A stretch of 64,000 nucleotides of DNA. Origin: Sphingobacterium pedocola (GTDB lineage: Bacteria; Bacteroidota; Bacteroidia; Sphingobacteriales; Sphingobacteriaceae). Below are positions 37,157 through 46,010 of this stretch, piece after piece. The number at the start of each line of letters is the position of its first letter. The stretch's first letter is position 1. The position numbers and the translations under genes were made by a program. The stretch covers positions 581,897 through 645,896 of the forward strand of contig NZ_MU158690.1 of the NCBI RefSeq assembly GCF_015209965.1, given 5' to 3'. The notes under the pieces are model-generated. The model searched no databases. It saw nothing but the letters and a program-made list of their open reading frames with translations, and was not told the DNA's origin.

Positions 37157-40100
37157 ATGCGTTTGAAGCTGACAATCACATTGTTAACCATTTGTTGTTT
37201 ACAGCTAATAGCAAATGGACAGCGGGTAACCCTGAAGGAGCGTAATGCTCCGCTGGCTAAAGTCCTAAGCAAAATTGAGAAACAGAGTGGCTACACTTTC
37301 TTTTACAACAAAAGAGAGATAAATCTAGAGTCTGTTTATATTGAGGTAAATAATGAGAGCCTCTCAAACACATTGGACGCTCTGTTCAAAGGTAAGCCTT
37401 ATGGATATGAAATACAGGATAAGATTGTTGTCCTGAATCGTCAAGGCGCTCAGAAAAAGACCAATACCTCGACGAAGAATGTACGGTCTGTTAAGATAGT
37501 ACAGCAGACGCTGACAGGAATTGTAAGAGATATTGACGGCAATGTCGTGTCTGGCGTCAGTATTTTGGTCAAAGGTACGGCTAGAGGTGCTTCTACAGAT
37601 ACGAACGGAAGGTATCAGATCGAAGCACAAGCTGGAGAGACTTTGATTTATCAAATCGTTGGATTTCACGCAAAAGAAGTGCTGTTGACCGAAGGTCAAA
37701 CCACGTCAGACATTGTCCTGGAGTCTGTTCTGGAAGATATAGATGAAGTTGTGGTCGTAGGATATGGTGTGCAAAAGAAAGAAACGGTCACCGGATCTAT
37801 TGCATCTATCCAGACAAAAGAAATCAAGCAGAGTCCTGCAGCAAACTTGGCTGTTACACTCGCTGGCAGGCTACCGGGGCTGACTTCCATTCAACGTAGC
37901 GGAGAGCCTGGTCGTGAAAGTGCAGAATTGTACTTACGCGGTGTCAGTACGATCAATAGCCAGAACCCGATCATTTTGGTGGATGGTGTTGAAAGGGAAT
38001 TGACGTATATTGATCCCAATGAGGTCGAGTCTGTGACGATCTTAAAGGATGCATCCTCTACGGCGATCTTTGGTACTCGTGGAGCGAATGGTGTTATCTT
38101 GGTCACCACCAGACGAGGCAAAGGTGAAAAACCGCAGATTAATTTCAGTTCAGAGTTCTCTCTTCAGGATTTTACAAGGTCACCAAAGCCTGTAAATTCG
38201 TACGACTATGCTGTTTTGAAAAACCTTGCTCTCGAAAATGAAGGGAGAACCCATGAATTTACGGCGGAGCAGATCGAGAAATATCGGCTTGGCAATGACC
38301 CGATGTATCCCAACACCAGCTGGCAAAATATCCTGTTGAAGGATTATGCGCCGCAACACAGGTATAATTTAAATGTGTCGGGCGCAGGCAAAATGGCCAA
38401 ATACTTTGTAAACGCAGGGTATATCAACCAAGGGGGGCAATTCAAGACCGAAAAAGATCTTTCGTATGATCCGTCCTTTAAAATGGATCGGTATAATTTC
38501 AGGTCCAATATTGATATCGATCTGAACAAGCGCCTGAAAGCCTTCATGAATGTTGCGGGATATTTGGAGAAATTGAATTCAGCAGCAGGAGCATATGTAG
38601 AAGGTGTGTCTTTGGACAATTTGGCATCTAGCTCGCCGTCGCTTTGGATCTTGGCCTATATGAATGATCTGAATGCGACGCTTCCGGGACCTTTGACTCC
38701 TGATGGACAAGTTCTTACCAGCCAGACTGTAGCAATGCCGAGTTATGGACAGTTGAACAGAACGGGCTACGTGCAGCGTGCTATCACGAATGTGACAGCG
38801 ACGTATGGTATGGAGCATGACTTGGATTTCATCACGAAAGGATTGTCTGCCAAAGCTATCATGTCCTACGATACCAAAGCGGCGAATAATTTTTATGCCA
38901 CCAAACAGTACCCTCGTTACATTTATGAAATCATTCAAAATGAAGCCGGGGAAAATGTCGTGAATTATAGACCCTACGACTCCAATGAAAATACACCTTT
39001 GGGATTACATGGTATTCGAACGTACCAGACACGGTCCAATGTGCAGGCCTTCTTAAATTATCAGCGCAGTTTCGCAAAGCATAATGTGACCGGGTTGCTT
39101 TTGTTTCAACAGGAGAAGACCGTGATCAATGCGGAGTTGCCTTACAACCTAAGAGGTTTCTCAGGACGTCTGACCTATGGTTATGCCGACAAGTACTTTG
39201 CCGAATTCAATGCTGGATACAATGGGTCTGAGCAATTTGCGAAAGGCAAGCGCTTTGGCTTTTTCCCTGCTGTTTCGGGAGCTTGGTTAGTGTCTAACGA
39301 AGATTTTTTCAAGAATGATCTTGTCACGCTGTTAAAAGTAAGAGGTTCGTACGGACATGTGGGTAATGATCGGATAGGAGGAAGAAGATTCTTGTACCTG
39401 GACAATATCCAGATGGGCGGCGGTGGCAGTGGCAGCTTGGGTAGAGGGCAGACGATCAACATCAGTTCGTTGCGTAATGCCGACTTGACTTGGGAATTGG
39501 CCAAAATGACCAATATCGGATTGGAAGTAGGTTTATGGAATGAATTGACATTGAACGTGGACATGTTTAGAGAGCGCAGGGATAATATCTTGATTTATAG
39601 GCAGAGTATCTCTCGTGTGATCGGTTTGAGCAGTGGCGTACTTCCTCCTGCGAATATGGGGAAAGTAGAAAATAAAGGATACGAAATAGAGCTTAATTAC
39701 AAAAAGCGCTTTAATGCTGATTTTTCTCTATTTTCCAAAGCACACCTGAGTTATGCCAGAAATAAGGTTCTATTTATAGACGAGCCTATCCGAGGAGATG
39801 ACTTTGCGTACCGGTATACCTCAACAGGATATTCTATTGGACAAGGATGGGGCTATTTGGTAGACCGCTTTTTTTATGATGATATGGATATTGCGACTTC
39901 TCCGGTACAAAATGTCAGCACGACACCAAGGCCTGGAGACTTCAAATACAGAGATTTAACAGGAGACGGTATTGTAGATGAAAAAGATATGGCGCCTATC
40001 GGACATCCTTCCGTTCCAGAGTATACCTTAGGAGGGGCACTAGGTTTCAACTACAAAGGTTTTGATTTTAGTGCTTTGTTGCAAGGCGTGACCAATGTTT

Positions 40101-40498
40101 CCAATTTTTATCGCAATAGAAATATCTTTCCGCGAAACAACTTCTATGATATGCACTTGAATAGCTGGACGAAGGAAAGAGCGGACAATGGCGACAAGAT
40201 TACCTATCCTCGATTGACGACATTATCCACACAAAATGAGTGGAAAAACGATTACTTCACGATGGATGCCAGTTACCTCCGGTTGAAAAATATGGAGATC
40301 GGCTATACGTTGGGCTCCGATGTGACCAAGCGGTTCGGTATCAACTCGGTTCGTATCTATGGAAATGGTTTTAACCTGTTTACATGGGATCGATTGCCAA
40401 CGAGAAATTTTGATCCGGAGCTGTCGGACGAATTAGCTGAAGGTTATTCTTATCCTGTGGTGAGGTATTATAATGTAGGGTTAAACATTATCTTTTAA
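37157..40498 (+). CDS. SusC/RagA receptor with STN signalling domain
   Basis: The start chosen is the ATG at 37157 (MRLKLTITLLTICCLQLIAN), giving 1113 residues; a frame from 37103 adds an atypical hydrophobic stretch. Order of parts: signal peptide (ends NGQ), STN domain (about 22-95, LAKVLSKIEKQSGYTFFYNK), carboxypeptidase-regulatory-like domain (LTGIVRDIDGNVVSGVSILV), TonB box DIDEVVVVGYG, plug (LAGRLPGLTSIQRSGEPG, VTILKDASSTAIFGTRGANG) and barrel ending NVGLNIIF. The STN domain signals to FecR, so ligand import and gene induction are linked. It pairs with the SusD that starts 9 bp downstream. The ligand is probably a rhamnose- and hexosamine-containing glycan, judged from nearby enzymes. 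Confidence 0.96.
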   Translation: MRLKLTITLLTICCLQLIANGQRVTLKERNAPLAKVLSKIEKQSGYTFFYNKREINLESVYIEVNNESLSNTLDALFKGKPYGYEIQDKIVVLNRQGAQKKTNTSTKNVRSVKIVQQTLTGIVRDIDGNVVSGVSILVKGTARGASTDTNGRYQIEAQAGETLIYQIVGFHAKEVLLTEGQTTSDIVLESVLEDIDEVVVVGYGVQKKETVTGSIASIQTKEIKQSPAANLAVTLAGRLPGLTSIQRSGEPGRESAELYLRGVSTINSQNPIILVDGVERELTYIDPNEVESVTILKDASSTAIFGTRGANGVILVTTRRGKGEKPQINFSSEFSLQDFTRSPKPVNSYDYAVLKNLALENEGRTHEFTAEQIEKYRLGNDPMYPNTSWQNILLKDYAPQHRYNLNVSGAGKMAKYFVNAGYINQGGQFKTEKDLSYDPSFKMDRYNFRSNIDIDLNKRLKAFMNVAGYLEKLNSAAGAYVEGVSLDNLASSSPSLWILAYMNDLNATLPGPLTPDGQVLTSQTVAMPSYGQLNRTGYVQRAITNVTATYGMEHDLDFITKGLSAKAIMSYDTKAANNFYATKQYPRYIYEIIQNEAGENVVNYRPYDSNENTPLGLHGIRTYQTRSNVQAFLNYQRSFAKHNVTGLLLFQQEKTVINAELPYNLRGFSGRLTYGYADKYFAEFNAGYNGSEQFAKGKRFGFFPAVSGAWLVSNEDFFKNDLVTLLKVRGSYGHVGNDRIGGRRFLYLDNIQMGGGGSGSLGRGQTINISSLRNADLTWELAKMTNIGLEVGLWNELTLNVDMFRERRDNILIYRQSISRVIGLSSGVLPPANMGKVENKGYEIELNYKKRFNADFSLFSKAHLSYARNKVLFIDEPIRGDDFAYRYTSTGYSIGQGWGYLVDRFFYDDMDIATSPVQNVSTTPRPGDFKYRDLTGDGIVDEKDMAPIGHPSVPEYTLGGALGFNYKGFDFSALLQGVTNVSNFYRNRNIFPRNNFYDMHLNSWTKERADNGDKITYPRLTTLSTQNEWKNDYFTMDASYLRLKNMEIGYTLGSDVTKRFGINSVRIYGNGFNLFTWDRLPTRNFDPELSDELAEGYSYPVVRYYNVGLNIIF

Positions 40499-40507
40499 GC
40501 GACTATT

Positions 40508-42235
40508 ATGAAAAAAATTATTGTATATATAGTGAGTATTGGTATTTCTTACTTTGCGCTAGGCTGTAAGAATGATCCATTGGATATAACGCCAGATGGT
40601 AGGATTACGATGGAAGATGTTTGGAAGGACGCGATCAGAACAGAGGCTTTTCTGAATACGGTGTACCAATTTGTTCCAGGTTATTTTATGTCTTACGGTT
40701 ATTTTGAGACGATCTCAGGCTTGTCTGATGAGAGCTATTACAAAGAGGGGATTGGTATTGCTTGGGCCAATGGTTCCTTGAGTCCGAACAACAATTTTGT
40801 CAATGATTTTTATAACAATTGCTGGTCGGGTATACGCTATGCGAATGTATTTATTGAGAATATAGATCGTGCGCAGGTAACCAATGAAAACAACAGGGGC
40901 TTATTTAAAGCGGAGGCAAAAATATTGCGCGCTTTTTATTACCTGGAGTTGATCAAGCAATACGGGCCGATGCCAGTTATCGACAAAGAGATAGCGGTGG
41001 ATTTTAATTTTACCTCTTTGAAGCGTCCTACTTTCCAAGAGAACGTTGATTTTATTGTCCGTGACTTGGATGATGCATTAGCAGAATCGCGTCTGCCGAT
41101 CAGGATAACTGTTGGTAGCCAAGGCGGACGGGTGACGAGAGCGATTGCGCATGCGATTAAATCGCAGGCGTTATTATACAATGCGAGCCCGCTTTGGAAT
41201 TCACAAGATGCGGCCAATCCAGAAGGTGATATCAGCAAATGGGCGGCGGCGGCGCAAGCCAGTAAAGAAGCAATCCAAGAATTGACAAAAAATGATGAGT
41301 ATAAATTGTACAGTAACTATGGCGATTACTTCTTGAGGGGTTATGATGTCGTACCTCAGCCTCAAGATCGGGAAACTATCATGGAAACTGGCGGCGGTAG
41401 CAGGACCCATTTTATCACGATGAACAATATCCCGAGTAAGACGGGGGTAGATCGTGCTGGCGCTACACCTACACAAGAACTGGTCGATAGTTATGATATG
41501 CAGGCCACAGGTCTTCCTGCTATCTTGGGTTACAACGATGCCAATCACCTCGACCCCATCATCAGTACGGCTTCTGGTTACAATGAAAATGCGCCCTATG
41601 TCGGACGTGATCCACGGTTTTATGCTTCGATTTGGTACAATGGCGCGAGTTATGATAATATTCGGGGCAATATCCACACCGTAGAAACTTTTACCGGCGG
41701 AGCCGATCAAATGTTAAGGACAGAGGTCAATGCCAATACAGGAACAGGTTATTATCTGCGCAAGTTTATCGATCCTATGATTCAGGTAAGTGAGCGATCG
41801 AATGCGAGTTTTAAGAAGTATCGATTGGCGGAGATCTACCTCAATTTTGCGGAGGCAGCGAATGAAGCGGGAGTGGATATCAGTTTGGCTTATGAAGCGA
41901 TCAATACGGTAAGAAGAAGGGCCGATATGCCTGATATCGCCGCGGGGCTGACGAAAGAAGAATTTAGAGACCGCATCCGTCGGGAGCGTAGGGTCGAGTT
42001 GTTTTTAGAAGAGCATCGTTTCTGGGATGTACGACGTTGGAAAATCATCGATCAGGTGGATAAATTGGTCACCGGTATGGAAATCACACAAGTAAGTCCC
42101 AACAACTATGTCTATACGCGTTTTGTTGTGCAGCGCAGAGCATCTTGGCAAGATAAGTATTTGATTTTCCCGCTTCCATCGAGTGAGTTGAGTAATGTGC
42201 CTGATTTTTCTGACAATCAAAACCCGGGATGGTAA
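40508..42235 (+). CDS. RagB/SusD family nutrient-uptake lipoprotein
   Basis: The 575-residue product has lipobox ALGC (Cys-20) followed by KNDPLDITPDGRITMEDVW. Helical SusD signatures are NRGLFKAEAKILRAFYYLEL near the N-terminus and LAEIYLNFAEAANEAG and RIRRERRVELFLEEHRFWDV near the C-terminus. It starts 9 bp after SusC and is the outer-leaflet capture subunit of the complex. A small lipoprotein gene follows after about 40 bp, so the operon continues. Confidence 0.96.
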   Translation: MKKIIVYIVSIGISYFALGCKNDPLDITPDGRITMEDVWKDAIRTEAFLNTVYQFVPGYFMSYGYFETISGLSDESYYKEGIGIAWANGSLSPNNNFVNDFYNNCWSGIRYANVFIENIDRAQVTNENNRGLFKAEAKILRAFYYLELIKQYGPMPVIDKEIAVDFNFTSLKRPTFQENVDFIVRDLDDALAESRLPIRITVGSQGGRVTRAIAHAIKSQALLYNASPLWNSQDAANPEGDISKWAAAAQASKEAIQELTKNDEYKLYSNYGDYFLRGYDVVPQPQDRETIMETGGGSRTHFITMNNIPSKTGVDRAGATPTQELVDSYDMQATGLPAILGYNDANHLDPIISTASGYNENAPYVGRDPRFYASIWYNGASYDNIRGNIHTVETFTGGADQMLRTEVNANTGTGYYLRKFIDPMIQVSERSNASFKKYRLAEIYLNFAEAANEAGVDISLAYEAINTVRRRADMPDIAAGLTKEEFRDRIRRERRVELFLEEHRFWDVRRWKIIDQVDKLVTGMEITQVSPNNYVYTRFVVQRRASWQDKYLIFPLPSSELSNVPDFSDNQNPGW

Positions 42236-42274
42236 AGACAAGTCTGTTTTGTTGACGATTTAAAAAGAATAAGT

Positions 42275-43552
42275 ATGAAAACGATCAAGAATATAAGAAT
42301 ATATAGGGCGATATTTCCCGTTTTATGCGCTTTGACTATGCTCTTTGTACTGAGCTGTCAAAAGGATTATTTTGCGCGGGATACAGCGGATGATGATGTC
42401 CCGCTCTCCCAAATGGAGCCTCCTGTGGTCAAAACTTTGGCCACAACGAATATTTCGCAAGTTGCAGCCCAAAGTGGGGGTGAGGTTCTTCAACATGGAG
42501 GAGGAAAGATCCGCTCAGCAGGTATTGTTTGGGCGGAGAATCCCGCACCAACGATAGGTGATTTCAGAAATGGCAATGGTTTTACCAAAGGCGAGTATCG
42601 CAGTGCATTGACCAAACTGACCCATAGTACTACTTATTATGTGCGTTCTTATGCGACGAATGATAAAGGTACTGCGTACGGCGAAGAGTTTTCATTTACG
42701 ACCCCGACCCCGTTATCTCCTGTTGTGACGTTGGAAGCTGTTAAAGATGCGGCCGTGGTACGTTTAGGAGGTCGTGTAACAGATCATCTGGATGCGGTTG
42801 TCGAACGCGGAATATGCTGGACGCTGACGGGTGTACCGACGATTGAGGGTGATAAGCTGACATCTAACGCATCCTTGGACGAAGCGGAGTATTTTGTGGA
42901 TGTTCCATTGAGCAGTCTGGATATAACGAAGACCTATCGTATTCGTGCTTATACGATCAGCAATGGCGGTATCAGCTATGGTGAAACGGTGTTTTTTAAT
43001 GGTACTCGTCAGCTGGTGACGGATAATGACGGTAATGCATACACAGAGGTGCGTATTGGCGATCAGATCTGGATGGGCGAAAACTTTCAGTCTCGAAAAT
43101 ACAGAAATGGAGACCTTATTGCGGGACTATTGGATCTTACCCCAGAGTATCTGGATGCTTATGGGAGGTTGTATTCCGCCAATGCAGCCATTGATGCACG
43201 CAATTTGGCTCCTGAAGGATGGCGAGTCCCTACGTTGGAAGATTGGCAAAAGCTAGCGGCCTTTGTCGGTCAGGATGGTGGTCAATTAAAAAGTACCAGC
43301 CTATGGAATGCGCCGAACACGGGAGCAACCAATAGTAAAGGCTTTACAGCAGTCGGTGGTGGGTTTTCAGCGTACGGTAGTGGGCCTATAGAGATCGGTG
43401 CAGTAGGCTTTTGGTGGACGAAAACACTGTCAGCTAATGATCCTAGTCTACAGTTTAGATTTGCTTTGATAAACAATGGTACTAATATAATAGAAGTTCC
43501 GCAAGGAGATCGAAATTTCTTCCAGATGTCGGTCAGATTAATTAAAGAGTAA
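42275..43552 (+). CDS. Surface lipoprotein with Fn3-like repeats and FISUMP domain
   Basis: The 425-residue product has lipobox VLSC (Cys-28) and a KDYFARD tail. Two fibronectin-III-like repeats follow (HSTTYYVRSYATNDKGTAYG and ITKTYRIRAYTISNGGISYG). Residues about 250-425 form a Fibrobacter-type major paralogous (FISUMP) domain, recognised by VRIGDQIWMGENFQSRKYRN, AYGRLYSANAAIDA, APEGWRVPTLEDWQKLAAFV and FWWTKT. This domain occurs on surface and glycan-related proteins and is thought to bind ligands, without proven chemistry. By position after SusD it is the likely SusE/SusF equivalent of the locus. Confidence 0.88.
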   Translation: MKTIKNIRIYRAIFPVLCALTMLFVLSCQKDYFARDTADDDVPLSQMEPPVVKTLATTNISQVAAQSGGEVLQHGGGKIRSAGIVWAENPAPTIGDFRNGNGFTKGEYRSALTKLTHSTTYYVRSYATNDKGTAYGEEFSFTTPTPLSPVVTLEAVKDAAVVRLGGRVTDHLDAVVERGICWTLTGVPTIEGDKLTSNASLDEAEYFVDVPLSSLDITKTYRIRAYTISNGGISYGETVFFNGTRQLVTDNDGNAYTEVRIGDQIWMGENFQSRKYRNGDLIAGLLDLTPEYLDAYGRLYSANAAIDARNLAPEGWRVPTLEDWQKLAAFVGQDGGQLKSTSLWNAPNTGATNSKGFTAVGGGFSAYGSGPIEIGAVGFWWTKTLSANDPSLQFRFALINNGTNIIEVPQGDRNFFQMSVRLIKE

Positions 43553-43564
43553 CAGACAATTGAT

Positions 43565-43604
43565 ATACTTTCCTGTTTGATATCTTCATTAAACAGGAAA
43601 GTAT
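43565..43604 (+). repeat. Perfect 14-bp inverted repeat between lipoprotein genes
   Basis: ATACTTTCCTGTTT (43565-43578) and AAACAGGAAAGTAT (43591-43604) form a 14-bp stem with a 12-nt loop, just after the FISUMP lipoprotein stop. No T-run follows, so it may set the mRNA ratio between the SusCD part and the downstream genes. Confidence 0.7.
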
Positions 43605-43644
43605 TCATCTTCATGAGCAATTATTGGCAATAAAAAGAAAGAAA

Positions 43645-44781
43645 ATGAGTACGATAAAGACAGTTTTTTATATGATATTGTTGGCCTTCTTTAGCCTGTC
43701 TTGTACAGCAAGAGAGGACAATCAAAACCATCAAATCAAAATCGCGATATATCCGGCCCATGCGGGAGAAGTCGCCGGTGAGGCAAGCTTGAAAAAAGGA
43801 GAAGAGGCGACGATATCTGCCAAGCCGATAGATGGCTTCGTGTTTGACTATTGGCAGATCGCGGGTAGTGGCGAGGTTTTTTCAAAGGAGGGGCAATACA
43901 CATTTAAAGTAAGTAGTGATCTGGATCTGATTGCCGTGTTTAGAAGAACCGCTGAAAATTCGCTCGTCAATAAAGCAGAGCAGATCGAGATTCCGCTGAT
44001 AGCCAATTATGGGAACAGCACACCCGAGAATAAGTTGATACTAACTACCCGTTATATCGGAGATGATTTTATAGAAAACGGTATTTCTAAAGAAAAATCC
44101 GGTGTCGTGAATGATAAAGGCAATATCTCGATGGTCATAAATACCAAGGAGCTTGAAGCCAAGGGGCTATACACACCTATCACAGGAGGTGGCCCACATA
44201 TGTGGTTATCCAAACAATTTACAGAGAAAAGTATTACGCCATGGTCAGTCGATGGTCAATATATATCGCTCAGTGTCAAAGCTGCGGTACCTTTTGTCGA
44301 ATTGACCGATCCGCAGGGACGTGTCGCTGATAATAATTTTACGGCGGAGCAGGCGCCTGTCACGCAGTTGTCATTTGGTCTCTATTTTAGAGACAAAGTC
44401 AATGGGATAACGTTTGCCTACATCATACCGATGTACGAATCGCGAGGTACATATCCCGAAACGGCGAACGCGCATGATACATTTGTGAGCTTTGTGTCTT
44501 CGCCTTTGGAGGCGAAGAGTACGTACGTGACCAAAGCGCCTATGTCTGCAACCTTACAGTCAAAACCTTATGAAGAACAAAAGTATTTTGAGGTGCACCT
44601 GACGAAACAAAATCTGGAAAAAGCCATCCGCGACTCGAAGGAGAATTTCTCGACGGATATATCCAAGTATGAATTGACAATGGCGGGAATCTTATTTGAA
44701 CTGCCCAACTATGTTAAAAATGGACACAATGTGACCATGCTTAATCTTTCTGACTTTAATGTCAAGATAGACAAAAACTAA
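43645..44781 (+). CDS. Unknown lipoprotein with InlB-like repeat; relative of the next gene product
   Basis: The start chosen is the ATG at 43645 (MSTIKTVFYMILLAFF, 378 residues); an upstream TTG at 43624 is unlikely. The lipobox is SLSC (Cys-20). Residues about 30-95 resemble a divergent InlB B-repeat (GEVAGEASLKKGEEATISAK, DGFVFDYWQIAGSG). The rest is beta-rich and unknown. Its second half matches the next gene in pattern: LYFRDKVNGITFAYIIPM with SRGTYPE, then HLTKQNLEKAIRDSKENF and LSDFNVKI at the end. No catalytic motif is apparent. It is probably a surface glycan-binding protein; that role is inferred from position only. Confidence 0.8.
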   Translation: MSTIKTVFYMILLAFFSLSCTAREDNQNHQIKIAIYPAHAGEVAGEASLKKGEEATISAKPIDGFVFDYWQIAGSGEVFSKEGQYTFKVSSDLDLIAVFRRTAENSLVNKAEQIEIPLIANYGNSTPENKLILTTRYIGDDFIENGISKEKSGVVNDKGNISMVINTKELEAKGLYTPITGGGPHMWLSKQFTEKSITPWSVDGQYISLSVKAAVPFVELTDPQGRVADNNFTAEQAPVTQLSFGLYFRDKVNGITFAYIIPMYESRGTYPETANAHDTFVSFVSSPLEAKSTYVTKAPMSATLQSKPYEEQKYFEVHLTKQNLEKAIRDSKENFSTDISKYELTMAGILFELPNYVKNGHNVTMLNLSDFNVKIDKN

Positions 44782-44801
44782 CTCATTGTAATTAGATAAG
44801 A

Positions 44802-44857
44802 AAGAACCCATATGTTGTTAACGGGGCATCAAGCCTTGTTAACAATATGTTCTTTTT
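44802..44857 (+). terminator. Terminator between the two unknown lipoprotein genes
   Basis: AAGAACCCATATGTTGTTAAC (44802-44822 approximately) pairs imperfectly with GTTAACAATATGTTCTT (44838-44854), followed by TTTCATTTC. It lies about 20 bp after the stop. It divides the SusCD-lipoprotein part from the enzyme part of the locus, either fully or as partial read-through. Confidence 0.7.
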
Positions 44858-44941
44858 CATTTCAACATTGATTTTGCTGCTAGACCTATTATGCTATGCC
44901 TGTGGATAGCGTTGCTTGATCCTTGTTCAAAATATACAGCT

Positions 44942-45976
44942 ATGAAGAAGAGAATGTATGTCCTTTTTAAAGGCTTGATCTTGTTGACCGGTATATTGTT
45001 CGCGTGTCAAAAAGAAAAGCAACCGAATGATAAACCAGAAACGCCTGAAGTACGGGTGTTGTTTGAGCAACCGATAGTCACCAACCTAGAAAACTATGTG
45101 TCCAAGGATCCCAATATGGTTGCATATCAGTTGGAGGATCGGATGCTGATGACAGCGTATTCTTTGCATCGCTATACTTCTGGTGAACACTATTTCTTCC
45201 CGATCACAGCATGGGATATGGGTGAATTTACTGGGGTAGCCAGTTCACTCCCTTTTCTACACTCTCAATTCAGTATCTCTACAGCCAACGGGCGTAAAGG
45301 TGCGACAGCTTTCCAAGCTGCGGGCGATGCTGTCGGCGCAATAAATGCGCCACACCTATTTCCGGACATCATAGAGCAGATGTCGGGGACATTGATTTTT
45401 CCGGTACACCCCCTACATGCGACATTTTCCCAGAGCAAAAGAATAAGACCTTTTGCGGATAATAGAAAGTCGCTCAACATGTCATTTGAAGCCAAAATGC
45501 CCATCGCTAATGGGTATGGTACCAATGGTATTGGTTATTTGGGGCCTAATTTTACGCTGCGCGATGTAGTGCACGGAACGGTTTTCTATATAGGTGCCCA
45601 AATTTGGGACAGTAGAGGGACGGCACATGAGGGGCTTATGGTAGATGATTGCGATAAATGCAGTGGCAACGTCATGGTGCCGACGATCCTAAGCAGCAGC
45701 TCACGATATATCACGCAGATGGAAAACTCAGGCTCTTTCAGAGGGAATGCCTGGAGTGATTTTCAATATTTTGGCTGGAGTATCACGCGAGAAGACATGA
45801 CAAAGATCATTAAGGAGATCAAGGAAAATTATCCAGATAGACCGTTGAGTGATAATTTGGGTAATTATGAAGTGGTGAGTTTTTTGTTGGGTACAGAAAT
45901 TGTGCTTCCCACCAAATCGGATAAGTACGTCATGGCTACAGCAATCAAAAACTTCAAGGTCACCATTACCCCGTAA
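44942..45976 (+). CDS. Unknown lipoprotein, relative of the preceding product
   Basis: The start chosen is the ATG at 44942 (MKKRMYVLFKGLILLTG, 344 residues); the longer frame from 44891 lacks a signal-like start. The lipobox is LFAC (Cys-22). No named domain is recognised. The C-terminal half shares a layout with the preceding protein: NFTLRDVVHGTVFYIGAQIW then DSRGTAHE, and SITREDMTKIIKEIKENYPD then IKNFKVTI at the end. A MVDDCDKCSGNV stretch may hold a metal or disulfide. The fold looks like a jelly-roll, which would suit glycan binding, but this is an inference. It starts the GH20-GH78-esterase part of the locus. Confidence 0.8.
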   Translation: MKKRMYVLFKGLILLTGILFACQKEKQPNDKPETPEVRVLFEQPIVTNLENYVSKDPNMVAYQLEDRMLMTAYSLHRYTSGEHYFFPITAWDMGEFTGVASSLPFLHSQFSISTANGRKGATAFQAAGDAVGAINAPHLFPDIIEQMSGTLIFPVHPLHATFSQSKRIRPFADNRKSLNMSFEAKMPIANGYGTNGIGYLGPNFTLRDVVHGTVFYIGAQIWDSRGTAHEGLMVDDCDKCSGNVMVPTILSSSSRYITQMENSGSFRGNAWSDFQYFGWSITREDMTKIIKEIKENYPDRPLSDNLGNYEVVSFLLGTEIVLPTKSDKYVMATAIKNFKVTITP

Positions 45977-46010
45977 CGCTATTTTATAATCCATATTAAT
46001 ATTTAATTCA

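Noticed and set aside
41939..42235. Possible enzyme frames opposite or within SusD
   Set aside because: These are antisense shadows; the plus strand has a continuous SusD with all family helices.
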